Assembly (NCBI GenBank): GCA_021205365.1
Contig: JAJPXP010000064.1
Coordinates: forward strand, 1 to 51,347
Origin: Clostridia bacterium
GTDB taxonomy: Bacteria > Bacillota > Clostridia > Oscillospirales > Butyricicoccaceae
Direction: 5' to 3'
DNA length: 51,347 bases
Position numbers and translations under genes: made by a program. This document shows positions 18,959-26,274 of this stretch, in pieces; within the stretch, counting starts at the first letter, position 1, and the number at the start of each line of letters is the position of its first letter. The notes beneath the pieces were generated by a model that made no database searches, had not been told where the DNA came from, and worked only from the letters and a program-made list of their open reading frames with translations.

Positions 18959-19025
18959 AAAAACAACAAATCCCGATAAAATCCACTGTATTTCGGCGGA
19001 TTTTTTACAAAAGGAATGAAAATCT

Positions 19026-19706
19026 ATGTCAACGAACAATACGGAATGGACAACACAGCTGGCACCCTTCCAGCCTAATTTTTCCTCTGCCGCGGAACCG
19101 TTTCGCCGCCTGATGACGTATTACCGCTGTGCGATCATGGAAGTGGAAACCAAATTCCGCGTTCTGGATGTCCAGATGTCGATAAACCGCGAAAACAACC
19201 CGATTGAATCCATCAAAACCCGTTTAAAAAGTCCGGAAAGCATTTTTGGCAAGCTGCAGCGCAGATCCCTTCCCCTGACGCTGGATGCTATAGAAAACAA
19301 CCTGTTTGATATTGCAGGTGTGCGCATCATCTGTTCTTTTCCAGAAGACATCTATTCCCTTGCGGATGCCCTGCTCCGCCAGGATGATGTCACGCTAATC
19401 GAGCGAAAAGACTACATCCAGAATCCAAAGCCGAATGGATACCGCAGCCTGCATCTGATTATTGAAATCCCAATTTTCCTGCAGAATGAAACACGTATGA
19501 TGAAGGTGGAGGTGCAGCTTCGCACCATCGCCATGGATTTCTGGGCGAGCCTGGAGCACAAGCTCCGCTATAAAAAATCATTGGAAAACAATGAAGATTA
19601 CGATGAAATCTCCCGCCAGTTGAAAAACTGTGCGGAGCTGAGCGCCATACTTGATCGCTGGATGGAAAATATCCGCGGACAAATTGACGGCGCACGTGAT
19701 ATATAG
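19026..19706 (+). CDS. relQ: Small alarmone synthetase, (p)ppGpp synthetase (RelQ/YjbM type)
   Basis: Transfers pyrophosphate from ATP to GDP or GTP to make (p)ppGpp. At 226 aa it has only the RelA/SpoT synthetase domain, with no hydrolase or TGS/ACT domains, as in small alarmone synthetases. Motifs: IESIKTRLKSPESIFGKLQRR (about residues 59-79), FDIAGVRIICSF with the catalytic aspartate (about 93-104), NPKPNGYRSLHLIIE (about 132-146) and VEVQLRTIAMDFWASLEHKLRYK (about 160-182). RelQ (SAS1) and RelP (SAS2) are not separated with certainty; the tail with EISRQLKNCAELSAILDRWM favours RelQ. AAAGGAATGAAAATCT precedes the start. Confidence 0.92.
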   Translation: MSTNNTEWTTQLAPFQPNFSSAAEPFRRLMTYYRCAIMEVETKFRVLDVQMSINRENNPIESIKTRLKSPESIFGKLQRRSLPLTLDAIENNLFDIAGVRIICSFPEDIYSLADALLRQDDVTLIERKDYIQNPKPNGYRSLHLIIEIPIFLQNETRMMKVEVQLRTIAMDFWASLEHKLRYKKSLENNEDYDEISRQLKNCAELSAILDRWMENIRGQIDGARDI

Positions 19707-19721
19707 CCTAAAATGCCAACG

Positions 19722-19752
19722 TACCCATCGGAACACTCCGATGGGTATTTTT
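19722..19752 (+). terminator. Terminator of the alarmone synthetase gene
   Basis: Arms TACCCATCGGA (19722-19732) and TCCGATGGGTA (19737-19747) followed by TTTTTT. Confidence 0.9.
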
Positions 19753-19762
19753 TCTGCACACA

Positions 19763-19794
19763 AAAAGTCCGCCGGCATAAGCCGACGGACTTTT
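19763..19794 (-). terminator. Terminator of the Gfo/Idh/MocA gene
   Basis: Arms AAAAGTCCGCCGGC (19763-19776) and GCCGACGGACTTTT (19781-19794), one mismatch, ATAA loop. T-runs flank both sides, so it can work in both directions between convergent genes. Confidence 0.85.
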
Positions 19795-19830
19795 CACAGG
19801 TATTACAATATAGGAGAGGTATTGTCGTAA

Positions 19831-21012
19831 TCAGTATTTAACCCAGATTTCACCATTATCTGCGGATTCTACACACTTTTCAATCCACTTGACACCTGCC
19901 AGACCGGATTCTACATTTGGATACCAGAAGTCACCATACTCCTGTTCACCCTTGTTGGCAGCATCCATGGCAACTGCAAATCTGCGGTACAGGTTGGCCC
20001 ATGCCTCAAACAGGCCCTCTGCATGTCCGCCGCCGATGCGGTCTTCTACACGTGCTTCTTCGTACAAGTAACCGGCACCGCGCTCCAGACGACGCACCGG
20101 CTCGCCTTCGATTTCATAGGTCATCTGGTTCGGACGCTCATCATCCCATTCGATAGAAGCCTTAGATCCAACTACACGGATTACATGTCCATGACGTGCG
20201 CCGCAGTTGATCGAAGAAGACCAGCAGTAAACCTTCGCGCCTTCCTGGACATTCTCAGAAGCATTCAGACGCATCAGGGTAAATGCATTATCCTCCAGCT
20301 GACGGCCTTCTACGAAAGCATCTCTGGAACACAGCACCTTGTCAATCTTCATATCCGGAATCATGGCTTCGATGATATACAGGCAATGGGTGCCGACATC
20401 AGCCATAGCAAAGGACGGGCCTGCCTTAGCCGGATCAAAGCGCCACTTTGCGGCTGCATTGCTCCCCTCGACCTTATAGTTATATCCGCCGAATGCAAAA
20501 GACATGTTGATAACACGGATATCACCCAGGTCGCCGTGTTTTATCATCTGACGTGCCTGCTGAATCATCTGATGACCGGAATAGCCATAGGTTACGCCAA
20601 CAACGCGGTTCTTTTCCTTTGCCAGGGCAGCCAGCTCCTCTGCTTCCTCTGTGGTGAAGCACAGCGGCTTTTCACAAACCACATGCAGACCAGCTTCCAG
20701 CGCCGCCTTGCATACAGCATAATGCAGGCTGTTCGGGGTAGCGATAGAAACAGCTTCAATGCCGTCCGCACGCTCTGCTTCCTTTTCAAACATGGTCTTG
20801 TAATCTGGATAGCAGCGGTCCGGTGCGACGCCCAATTCAGCTGCAAATGCCATGCCGCGTTCCGGATTGATATCGAATGCACCAGCCACCAGCTGGAAGT
20901 TGTTGTCGCGCAGAGCTGCAGAACGATGGATATAACCAATTTGGCTTCCTTTACCGCCGCCAACCATTGCCCAGCGGATTGGATGATCTAAAACCTTGGA
21001 ACCGTTAATCAT
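19831..21012 (-). CDS. Gfo/Idh/MocA-family NAD(P)-dependent oxidoreductase
   Basis: 393-aa dehydrogenase. The N-terminal Rossmann domain shows RWAMVGGGKGSQIGYIHRSA (about residues 13-32), EAVSIATPNSLHYAVCKAAL (about 86-105) and the family motif HVVCEKPLCFTTEEAEEL, with the EKP lysine, at about 109-126. The C-terminal alpha/beta domain contains ADVGTHCLYIIEAM, with the DVGTH motif. Relatives act on inositols, sugar acids or amino-sugar derivatives. It lies 178 bp behind a sugar-isomerase-like gene on the same strand, pointing to a small polyol or sugar catabolic module. No signal peptide. The substrate cannot be told. Confidence 0.88.
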   Translation of the reverse strand: MINGSKVLDHPIRWAMVGGGKGSQIGYIHRSAALRDNNFQLVAGAFDINPERGMAFAAELGVAPDRCYPDYKTMFEKEAERADGIEAVSIATPNSLHYAVCKAALEAGLHVVCEKPLCFTTEEAEELAALAKEKNRVVGVTYGYSGHQMIQQARQMIKHGDLGDIRVINMSFAFGGYNYKVEGSNAAAKWRFDPAKAGPSFAMADVGTHCLYIIEAMIPDMKIDKVLCSRDAFVEGRQLEDNAFTLMRLNASENVQEGAKVYCWSSSINCGARHGHVIRVVGSKASIEWDDERPNQMTYEIEGEPVRRLERGAGYLYEEARVEDRIGGGHAEGLFEAWANLYRRFAVAMDAANKGEQEYGDFWYPNVESGLAGVKWIEKCVESADNGEIWVKY

Positions 21013-21190
21013 GATACTAGCCTCCTGTGATATAACTTTTGATGATTTCCAAATAAACTCTCTAAAATAGTTGTTGATCCCTTCCCCGGTGCATCCGAGA
21101 ACGCAAATAATCTGATGATTTGTGTGAAATCTTCGTCATATTCTTGTTCTCAGATACGCCCTAAAACTCTCTCCAACCAACACGCTAATA

Positions 21191-22123
21191 TTAAATCTGA
21201 TAGCCGACAGACTTCAGATAATCGACACTGCGCTTGACATCACGCAGGGATGTGTCAGAATGACGCGGGTCACGTTCCTGCTCAATGGTGATATAACCAC
21301 TGTAGCCGATTTCCTCCAGCGCAGCCTTGATTGCCGGATAATCCAGCGCACCAGTGCCAATCGGGCACATAGCTCCCTTGCCGCAGCCGTCAAAGAAACG
21401 AATCTTTTCGTTGAGCACTTCGTGATAAACCGCATCATCTACATCTTTAAAGTGAACGTAATCCAGCTTATCCTGATACTTTTTCAGGTATTCAACCGGG
21501 TCCATGCCGGAATAATACAGATGTCCGGTATCCAGGCACAAACCTGCAACCTCATATGGGATATCCTGTGTAATTCTCTTAATTTCATCAGCAAACTCGA
21601 TATATGTACCGGCATGTGGATGGATGACCGGACGCACTCCCCAGGAATTCGCACGATCACACACTGCACGGACATTTTTTACAAACGCCTTCCATTCTTC
21701 ATCGTTCATGCGCGGCGCACGGTCAGAATGTCCCGCATTGAAATCACGCTCATCGTGTCCCCAGTCCATGACTGTCATATACGGCGTCGGGAACTTCTGC
21801 CCTTTATGCACTGGAAGCTTTGGCATTTTCGGGTGTGTAATCAGTCTGCAGATATCGTCAACTGCCTGCAGTACGTTCGGCTGGTTTTCCGGTGTCACCA
21901 GATCATGGAAAATCGTGCCGACAACAATACCAAGCCCATTCTTTTCCAGTTCAGCGGCAACGGTATCCACATCATTCGGGATATAGCCCCACGGACCAAG
22001 TTCAATAGCGCGGTAGCCCGCCTGACTTGCTTCGGACAGTACCCTGGTCCACGGCGGCAGATATGGATTTTTCGGATCATCTACGCCCCAACAGCTCGGC
22101 GCACCGCAAATGTTCATGCTCAT
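21191..22123 (-). CDS. Sugar phosphate isomerase/epimerase-like TIM-barrel protein (IolE-like)
   Basis: 310-aa member of the xylose-isomerase-like TIM barrel superfamily, which includes inosose dehydratase IolE and hydroxypyruvate isomerase. The N-terminus NICGAPSCWGVDDP, WGVRPVIHPHAGTYIE (about residue 160) and AGLCLDTGHLYYSGMDPVEYL (about 195) give metal ligands. VHFKDVDD (about 225) and GYSGYITIEQERDP (about 279) supply the remaining histidine and glutamate. The overall spacing matches IolE best. With the Gfo/Idh/MocA dehydrogenase downstream this resembles a reduced inositol-type pathway, but other Iol genes are absent. GGAGAGGAGAAAAAACG precedes the start. Confidence 0.85.
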   Translation of the reverse strand: MSMNICGAPSCWGVDDPKNPYLPPWTRVLSEASQAGYRAIELGPWGYIPNDVDTVAAELEKNGLGIVVGTIFHDLVTPENQPNVLQAVDDICRLITHPKMPKLPVHKGQKFPTPYMTVMDWGHDERDFNAGHSDRAPRMNDEEWKAFVKNVRAVCDRANSWGVRPVIHPHAGTYIEFADEIKRITQDIPYEVAGLCLDTGHLYYSGMDPVEYLKKYQDKLDYVHFKDVDDAVYHEVLNEKIRFFDGCGKGAMCPIGTGALDYPAIKAALEEIGYSGYITIEQERDPRHSDTSLRDVKRSVDYLKSVGYQI

Positions 22124-22230
22124 CGTTTTTTCTCCTCTCCAATATACTCAGATATTTTACTTAAAAAAAATCGTGATCTTGTCGTTTCTTTTGCCCTTTC
22201 TTCCATTGAACCCCAGGCAGGTAGTTTCTT

Positions 22231-22259
22231 TTGACTGTCTTTTGTTCCTGTGTTATGAT
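22231..22259 (+). promoter_or_regulatory. Promoter of the second AraC-family gene
   Basis: TTGACT (22231-22236), 17-bp spacer, TATGAT (22254-22259), about 150 bp before the start codon, in the gap shared with the divergent isomerase-like gene. Confidence 0.6.
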
Positions 22260-22407
22260 TATATTATACGGAATTTCAAACAATTAGCCTCTATTATATT
22301 GTCTGTCTTGCGTATATTTCCCAACGTCATCTTGCACAAATCCATGGGGTAATTTTTTGTTAACTACACTATCTTGTTGTTATGCTGATAGAAAAGAGGC
22401 GTTTTTT

Positions 22408-23280
22408 ATGATAAATATCCAGGCCATGGCAAACAGCGTGTTTGAAAACGGCCAGCTTCCTGTACTGGTAAATGCCAACCGACAGGACTATGGCAGAAAA
22501 CGGCATGACCGCCCGATGCACGGCCACGATTCCATGTGTGAACTCTTGCTGTGTTACCGCGGCTTTGGCGTATACAATGTCAACAATTTCTCCTATGTGA
22601 TTCAGGAAGGGGATCTGATTTACTACAACTGCGGTGAACTGCATGAAGTTGTTTCCAGCACTGATGTAGAAATCGGGACCTATTGCTTCGGCTTTTCCAA
22701 TGTACATTTCTCCGGGCTTCCGTTAAACCATTTCATTCCAAAGGATAGCCCGCATGTCCGCGCTTCCCAGGGCATGTTCCCATTCCTGTGCAATTTATCG
22801 GAACAAATCTTGAAATATAACTCCGGTCCCCCGGCTAACCGGCTCACCGGACAGATGTTGGGCATATCCCTGCTGATGCTGGCAGCACAGATGCCGGCAT
22901 CCCAGCGTGAAGAGCCGGTTTCGAGCACAGCATCCCAGCTCACTGCCCGTATCAAGGAATACATCGATGCACATTACACAGAGCCACTGAAACTGGGAGA
23001 TATTGCATCTGCGTTGAACTGCAGCGTGCCATATCTTGCTCATACCTTCAAGGATGCAACCGGCTATTCCCCGATTCAATATGCCATCCGCCGGCGCATT
23101 GGTCTGGCGCAGACACTGCTGATCTCCACCGACTATTCCGCAACCCATATCGCCACACTGGTTGGGTACGACAATACGAACTATTTCAATTCTCTGTTTA
23201 GCAAAATTGTCGGCACCACGCCAATCCGATACCGAAAAAAATATCTCGAAGCCCTGCGTGGCGAACGAAACCAGATGTAA
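22408..23280 (+). CDS. AraC-family transcriptional regulator
   Basis: 290-aa regulator with an N-terminal cupin sensing domain (about residues 30-110, with HGHDSMCELLLCYRGFGVYN and YNCGELHEVV). The C-terminal AraC double helix-turn-helix (about 185-285) shows LGDIASALNCSVPYLAHTFK and ATHIATLVGYDNTNYFNSLFSKIVGTTPIRYRK. The ATG at 22408 follows AAAGAGG at 8-bp spacing; the in-frame ATG at 22357 has no ribosome site. It is divergent from the IolE-like/Gfo-Idh-MocA pair and is the natural candidate for its regulator. The ligand is unknown. Confidence 0.92.
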   Translation: MINIQAMANSVFENGQLPVLVNANRQDYGRKRHDRPMHGHDSMCELLLCYRGFGVYNVNNFSYVIQEGDLIYYNCGELHEVVSSTDVEIGTYCFGFSNVHFSGLPLNHFIPKDSPHVRASQGMFPFLCNLSEQILKYNSGPPANRLTGQMLGISLLMLAAQMPASQREEPVSSTASQLTARIKEYIDAHYTEPLKLGDIASALNCSVPYLAHTFKDATGYSPIQYAIRRRIGLAQTLLISTDYSATHIATLVGYDNTNYFNSLFSKIVGTTPIRYRKKYLEALRGERNQM

Positions 23281-23282
23281 TT

Positions 23283-23309
23283 TTAGCACTCTTATCGCAA
23301 GAGTGCTAA
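23283..23309. promoter_or_regulatory. CIRCE operator (HrcA binding site), distal copy
   Basis: Perfect consensus: TTAGCACTC, nine bases, GAGTGCTAA. It lies directly after the AraC stop codon and 212 bp before hsp20. HrcA is the established repressor at CIRCE. Confidence 0.95.
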
Positions 23310-23359
23310 TTTTAATATTTTTGTCAAAAAGTTTACGAATTTTATTCACAATTTCCGCT

Positions 23360-23400
23360 TATACTATAGTCAAACAAAAGAAGTACGGAGACCTCCGTAC
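23360..23400 (+). promoter_or_regulatory. Possible hsp20 promoter -10 and 5' hairpin
   Basis: TATACT at 23360-23365 is a candidate -10 between the two CIRCE boxes, without a clear -35. Just after it GTACGGAG (23383-23390) and CTCCGTAC (23393-23400) form a hairpin that would lie near the 5' end of the mRNA. Confidence 0.4.
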
Positions 23401-23447
23401 CCAAGAAAGAAGGCATCACCGATGCAGTTTAATTTTTATACGTGTAG

Positions 23448-23474
23448 TTAGCACTTAGCAAATCGAAGTGCTAA
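23448..23474. promoter_or_regulatory. CIRCE-like operator, proximal copy
   Basis: TTAGCACTT, nine bases, AAGTGCTAA: one symmetric change per arm from the CIRCE consensus, with the same 9-bp spacing. It is 46 bp before the hsp20 start codon, probably within the transcribed leader. Confidence 0.85.
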
Positions 23475-23520
23475 ATCCATTCCACTTTTAGAACTACTTC
23501 ACGAGAGAAAGGACGATTTG

Positions 23521-23952
23521 ATGATGTTTGGCATGGTTCCATTTGAATATCGCGACCGCAATTTGTTTGACGTATTTGATAACTTTGAACGCAGCTTCTT
23601 TAAAAACAGCAGCGTTGATCTTCCGGCATTCCGCACAGATATCCGTGATACGGGTGATAAATATGTACTGGAAGCCGAGCTTCCTGGCTTCAGCAAAGAA
23701 GATATCAGCCTTGATCTGAAAGACGGCATCCTGACAATTTCTGCCGAGCATTCGGAAAGCAACGACCAGAAGGACGAAAACGGCTCTTATATCCGCCGTG
23801 AGCGCCGGTATGGCTCTTTCCGCCGCAGCTTCGATGTCGCTGGCATCGATGAAAACTCCATCTCTGCGGCTTACAACAATGGTGTTCTGGAATTGTCCCT
23901 GCCAAAAGCACAGCAGATCATTCCAGAATCCAGAAAAATTCTGATTGAGTAA
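23521..23952 (+). CDS. hsp20: Small heat shock protein, Hsp20/alpha-crystallin family
   Basis: 143-aa ATP-independent chaperone that holds unfolding proteins. The alpha-crystallin domain spans about residues 38-135: FRTDIRDTGDKYVLEAELPGFSKEDISLDLKDGILTI, then RRERRYGSFRRSFDV, then the conserved AAYNNGVLELSLPK. The C-terminal ESRKILIE contains the I-x-I type anchor. The start has AAAGGACGATTTG upstream; a methionine pair at the start leaves a 3-bp uncertainty. Two CIRCE boxes place it under HrcA-type heat control. Confidence 0.95.
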   Translation: MMFGMVPFEYRDRNLFDVFDNFERSFFKNSSVDLPAFRTDIRDTGDKYVLEAELPGFSKEDISLDLKDGILTISAEHSESNDQKDENGSYIRRERRYGSFRRSFDVAGIDENSISAAYNNGVLELSLPKAQQIIPESRKILIE

Positions 23953-23975
23953 TTCGCTCAAAGCCACCTCCATAG

Positions 23976-24010
23976 AAAAAGACACGCTGTATTTCCAGCG
24001 TGTCTTTTTT
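23976..24010. terminator. Bidirectional terminator between hsp20 and the unknown minus-strand gene
   Basis: Arms AAAAAGACACGCTG (23976-23989) and CAGCGTGTCTTTTT (23996-24009), with runs of T on both strands. Confidence 0.9.
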
Positions 24011-24011
24011 C

Positions 24012-24488
24012 TTACTCTTTTCTTTCGACAGAACGAAATAAATCGAACCAAAATTCCAACTGCACCAGTCCATCCAGATCAATCGCGCTGCCTTCACCGG
24101 TATCCGCAGATACCCGGATATAAATTTCATCGGATATTGCGCCAATGGTATTGAGAATCATCTTCTGTTCATCCCTGCCGCCTAATTCCTCACTGACAAA
24201 GATAATACATCCTGCCATTTCCTCCGCTTCAATCAGCAAATTGGCTCCTATCTCCTCTGCCAGATCGATGGCTGTTTCCGCCATTTCTCGGAACCGGGTA
24301 AATTTCTTCGGGTCCGCTATGGTATAAATTTTAGCAGGCTCCGGAAACAGCTTCGATAGTACAGCATCTACGGCCTGCTCCGTCACCTGCTTCCGCTCAA
24401 TTGGAATCTGCTTAGCTGCTTTTCTTTTTTTTTCTAATTCTTTCTGTTCTTTTTTTGCATTGGTATAATAGTACCGTTCAATCCGCAC
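24012..24488 (-). CDS. Hypothetical protein divergent from an XRE regulator
   Basis: I do not recognise this protein. The frame is open from a GTG at 24503, but the GTG at 24488 is preferred because GGGAG lies 8 bp before it, giving 158 aa. The N-terminal 45 residues are highly charged and likely helical (KKEQKELEKKRKAAKQ). The rest is a mixed alpha/beta sequence with KFTRFREMAETAIDLAEEIGANLLIEAEE and EIYIRVSADTGEGSAIDLDG. No membrane segments or signal peptide. It ends against the hsp20 terminator. Its upstream region shares a cluster of AACGGT sites with the divergent XRE gene, so the two are probably co-regulated. Confidence 0.65.
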   Translation of the reverse strand: MRIERYYYTNAKKEQKELEKKRKAAKQIPIERKQVTEQAVDAVLSKLFPEPAKIYTIADPKKFTRFREMAETAIDLAEEIGANLLIEAEEMAGCIIFVSEELGGRDEQKMILNTIGAISDEIYIRVSADTGEGSAIDLDGLVQLEFWFDLFRSVERKE

Positions 24489-24583
24489 ATGCCTCACTCC
24501 CACTCAACAAAATGTCTACTACCGTTTAATATAACGGTATATCCATTACAAGTCAACGGTATTCAACCATTCTTTTGAACGGT
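24473..24583. promoter_or_regulatory. Cluster of AACGGT/ACCGTT half-sites
   Basis: ACCGTT at 24473-24478 and 24521-24526; AACGGT at 24533-24538, 24555-24560 and 24578-24583. The pair 24521/24533 forms an inverted repeat with a 6-bp spacer. The last three sites are spaced 22 and 23 bp, close to two helical turns. They lie in and next to the gap between divergent genes, as expected for operators of the XRE protein. Confidence 0.6.
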
Positions 24584-24621
24584 AAAATGATTTCAAAGGA
24601 TGGCGATGCAATATACGTACT

Positions 24622-24924
24622 TTGGAAAAACTTCACACGCTGCTCGAGGAAAGAGGCTGGTCTGAATACCGTCTGGCAAAGGAATGTAGGCTTTCGGAAT
24701 CAACCATTGCAAATATTTTCCGCAGAAATAGCATTCCCTCTATTCCAACGCTGGAAGCCATCTGTTCCGGTTTCGGTATCACACTGTCACAGTTTTTTGC
24801 AGAAAGCGAAATGGCAGAACTAACCCCCCAGCTGAGGGAGCTATTCGATCATTGGGTTACGCTGACACCGGAACAAAAGGACGCTGTTTTGGCAGTAATA
24901 AAAGCTTTTAACAGCGAATCATGA
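24622..24924 (+). CDS. XRE-family helix-turn-helix regulator
   Basis: 100-aa DNA-binding protein. The Cro/C1-type helix-turn-helix is YRLAKECRLSESTIANIFRRNSIPSIPTLEAICSGFGI (about residues 16-53), followed by LSQFFAES and a short acidic tail. The start codon is TTG at 24622; no in-frame ATG precedes it before a stop at 24583-24585. The AAAGGA at 24595-24600 is further away than usual, so initiation may be weak. It is divergent from the unknown 158-aa protein and probably autoregulated through the AACGGT cluster. Confidence 0.85.
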   Translation: MEKLHTLLEERGWSEYRLAKECRLSESTIANIFRRNSIPSIPTLEAICSGFGITLSQFFAESEMAELTPQLRELFDHWVTLTPEQKDAVLAVIKAFNSES

Positions 24925-24956
24925 CAAAAGGGCACACTGCAGTGTGCCCTTTTGTC
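24923..24956. terminator. Perfect palindromic bidirectional terminator
   Basis: Arms GACAAAAGGGCACACTG and CAGTGTGCCCTTTTGTC, 17 bp each, with no spare loop bases. It begins at the second base of the XRE stop codon and serves the convergent XRE and MFS genes, with TTTT inside each arm. Confidence 0.85.
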
Positions 24957-24959
24957 TCC

Positions 24960-26132
24960 TTATTTTTTTCTCCGGTGTATCACAAACAGTACCGTCGATA
25001 AAATCAGAATAGCAATGAGGACATATAGCAAATACATTCCTCCGCGGATACCAATCCGGTCTGCCAGCGTACCAATCGCACTTTGTGTCACAGCAGCACC
25101 GATGCCCGGAATAACAATAAACATGCCCATGCACATGGGATATGTTCCAATCAGGTTATCACTGCCGCCCAGTGTTGTTCCATACATCCCCGCCATAAAT
25201 ATCCCAAGTCCAAAGGCTCCTACTGCCATGGGAATCAGGGTATGGCTGAACATCATGATAGTAAAACAAACCGTAACCCCAGCCGTCATAACCAGCATCA
25301 TCTGATGCGGCTGATATCGTGTGGCAAACCATGCGCTTGCAAAACGTCCTATCAGTACGGCAATCCACAGCGCCATAGCCAGCATTTGTGCGGTGGCTTC
25401 TGTCGCCGCGCCGGAATCCAAAAAGAACGTAACCAACCAGCCTATCACAGATGATTCCAATGCAAGATAACTCATCAGCAGCAGGCAGCATATCCAGAAG
25501 ATTTTCTTTTGAAAGAAGCTAAAATCCATTTTTCCGGAGTCTGTCTTCTGAGCAAACGCCTCCGGTCCGATTTCCACCCGCAGACCGTGCATCAGCAGAA
25601 TAACACCCGCTGCGATGGTAATGGCAAAAGACATCCTCCAAGACGCACCGCAAGCCATGGCAATCAACGGAGCAAGACAGGTACCGATTGGAAAAAACGC
25701 CTGTGCCAGATTCAACAGGCTGCTGTTGTTGCCTGACAATGTGCTGGTGATTTGATTCCCGAAATTGGCTGTGCTGCCCTTGCAGATACCGGTCAACAGC
25801 ATGGCAGCCAGCAGTACAACCGTATTTCCAGATACCATCATCCATGCAAGTCCTACAAAAGCAAGCATACCGAAAAACAGATATGCCGTTTTCGCTCCCA
25901 TCTTACGTGCGGCAAGGCTGACAAAGATTCCCATCATCAGATAGCCAATCTGCTGTGCAGCCATCATCAGTCCGCCAATCTGATAGCTGATCTGATATTC
26001 TTCCTTAATGGCCGGCAGTGCAGAACCAATTAACGTCAGATAAATCCCCATCACGAGATAGGCAAAAAAGATATCACCCATCAGATAACGATGCTCCCTG
26101 GTCATCGACTGTAATACGGATTGCTTCTCCAT
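24960..26132 (-). CDS. Major facilitator superfamily transporter
   Basis: 390-aa integral membrane protein with about twelve hydrophobic segments, a central charged loop near residues 190-210, and loops of the MFS type (AARKMGAKTAYLF between helices 2 and 3, ATRYQPHQMM between 8 and 9). The ATG at 26132 follows GGAGGGAAGCT; the longer frame to 26192 has no ribosome site. Overall it resembles the FucP/YfkF-like drug or sugar MFS groups, but no substrate signature is visible. It stands alone, and no neighbour suggests the cargo. Confidence 0.88.
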   Translation of the reverse strand: MEKQSVLQSMTREHRYLMGDIFFAYLVMGIYLTLIGSALPAIKEEYQISYQIGGLMMAAQQIGYLMMGIFVSLAARKMGAKTAYLFFGMLAFVGLAWMMVSGNTVVLLAAMLLTGICKGSTANFGNQITSTLSGNNSSLLNLAQAFFPIGTCLAPLIAMACGASWRMSFAITIAAGVILLMHGLRVEIGPEAFAQKTDSGKMDFSFFQKKIFWICCLLLMSYLALESSVIGWLVTFFLDSGAATEATAQMLAMALWIAVLIGRFASAWFATRYQPHQMMLVMTAGVTVCFTIMMFSHTLIPMAVGAFGLGIFMAGMYGTTLGGSDNLIGTYPMCMGMFIVIPGIGAAVTQSAIGTLADRIGIRGGMYLLYVLIAILILSTVLFVIHRRKK

Positions 26133-26230
26133 AGCTTCCCTCCACCTGTGTTTTTCCCAATTATACCATGGCGGTTCCTCCAAATCTTTCATTATAACGC
26201 CACATAATAATACAAAATCGTTAACAAATA

Positions 26231-26268
26231 AAGCAGACGGATTCCCGCGTGGAAACCCGTCTGCTTTG
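26231..26268 (-). terminator. Terminator of the zinc-ribbon/LprI-like gene
   Basis: Arms AAAGCAGACGG (26231-26241) and CCGTCTGCTTT (26258-26268), just after the stop codon, with TTTATTTG following on the minus strand. Confidence 0.75.
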
Positions 26269-26274
26269 TACGAT

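Noticed and set aside
18970..19015. Hairpin in the leader of the alarmone synthetase gene (AAATCC...GGATTTTTT)
   Set aside because: Stem of only about 6 bp with a long loop; too weak to call a terminator or riboswitch.
24923..24956. 34-bp perfect palindrome as a mobile-element end or origin
   Set aside because: It begins inside a stop codon between convergent genes and carries TTTT in each arm, so a shared terminator explains it.
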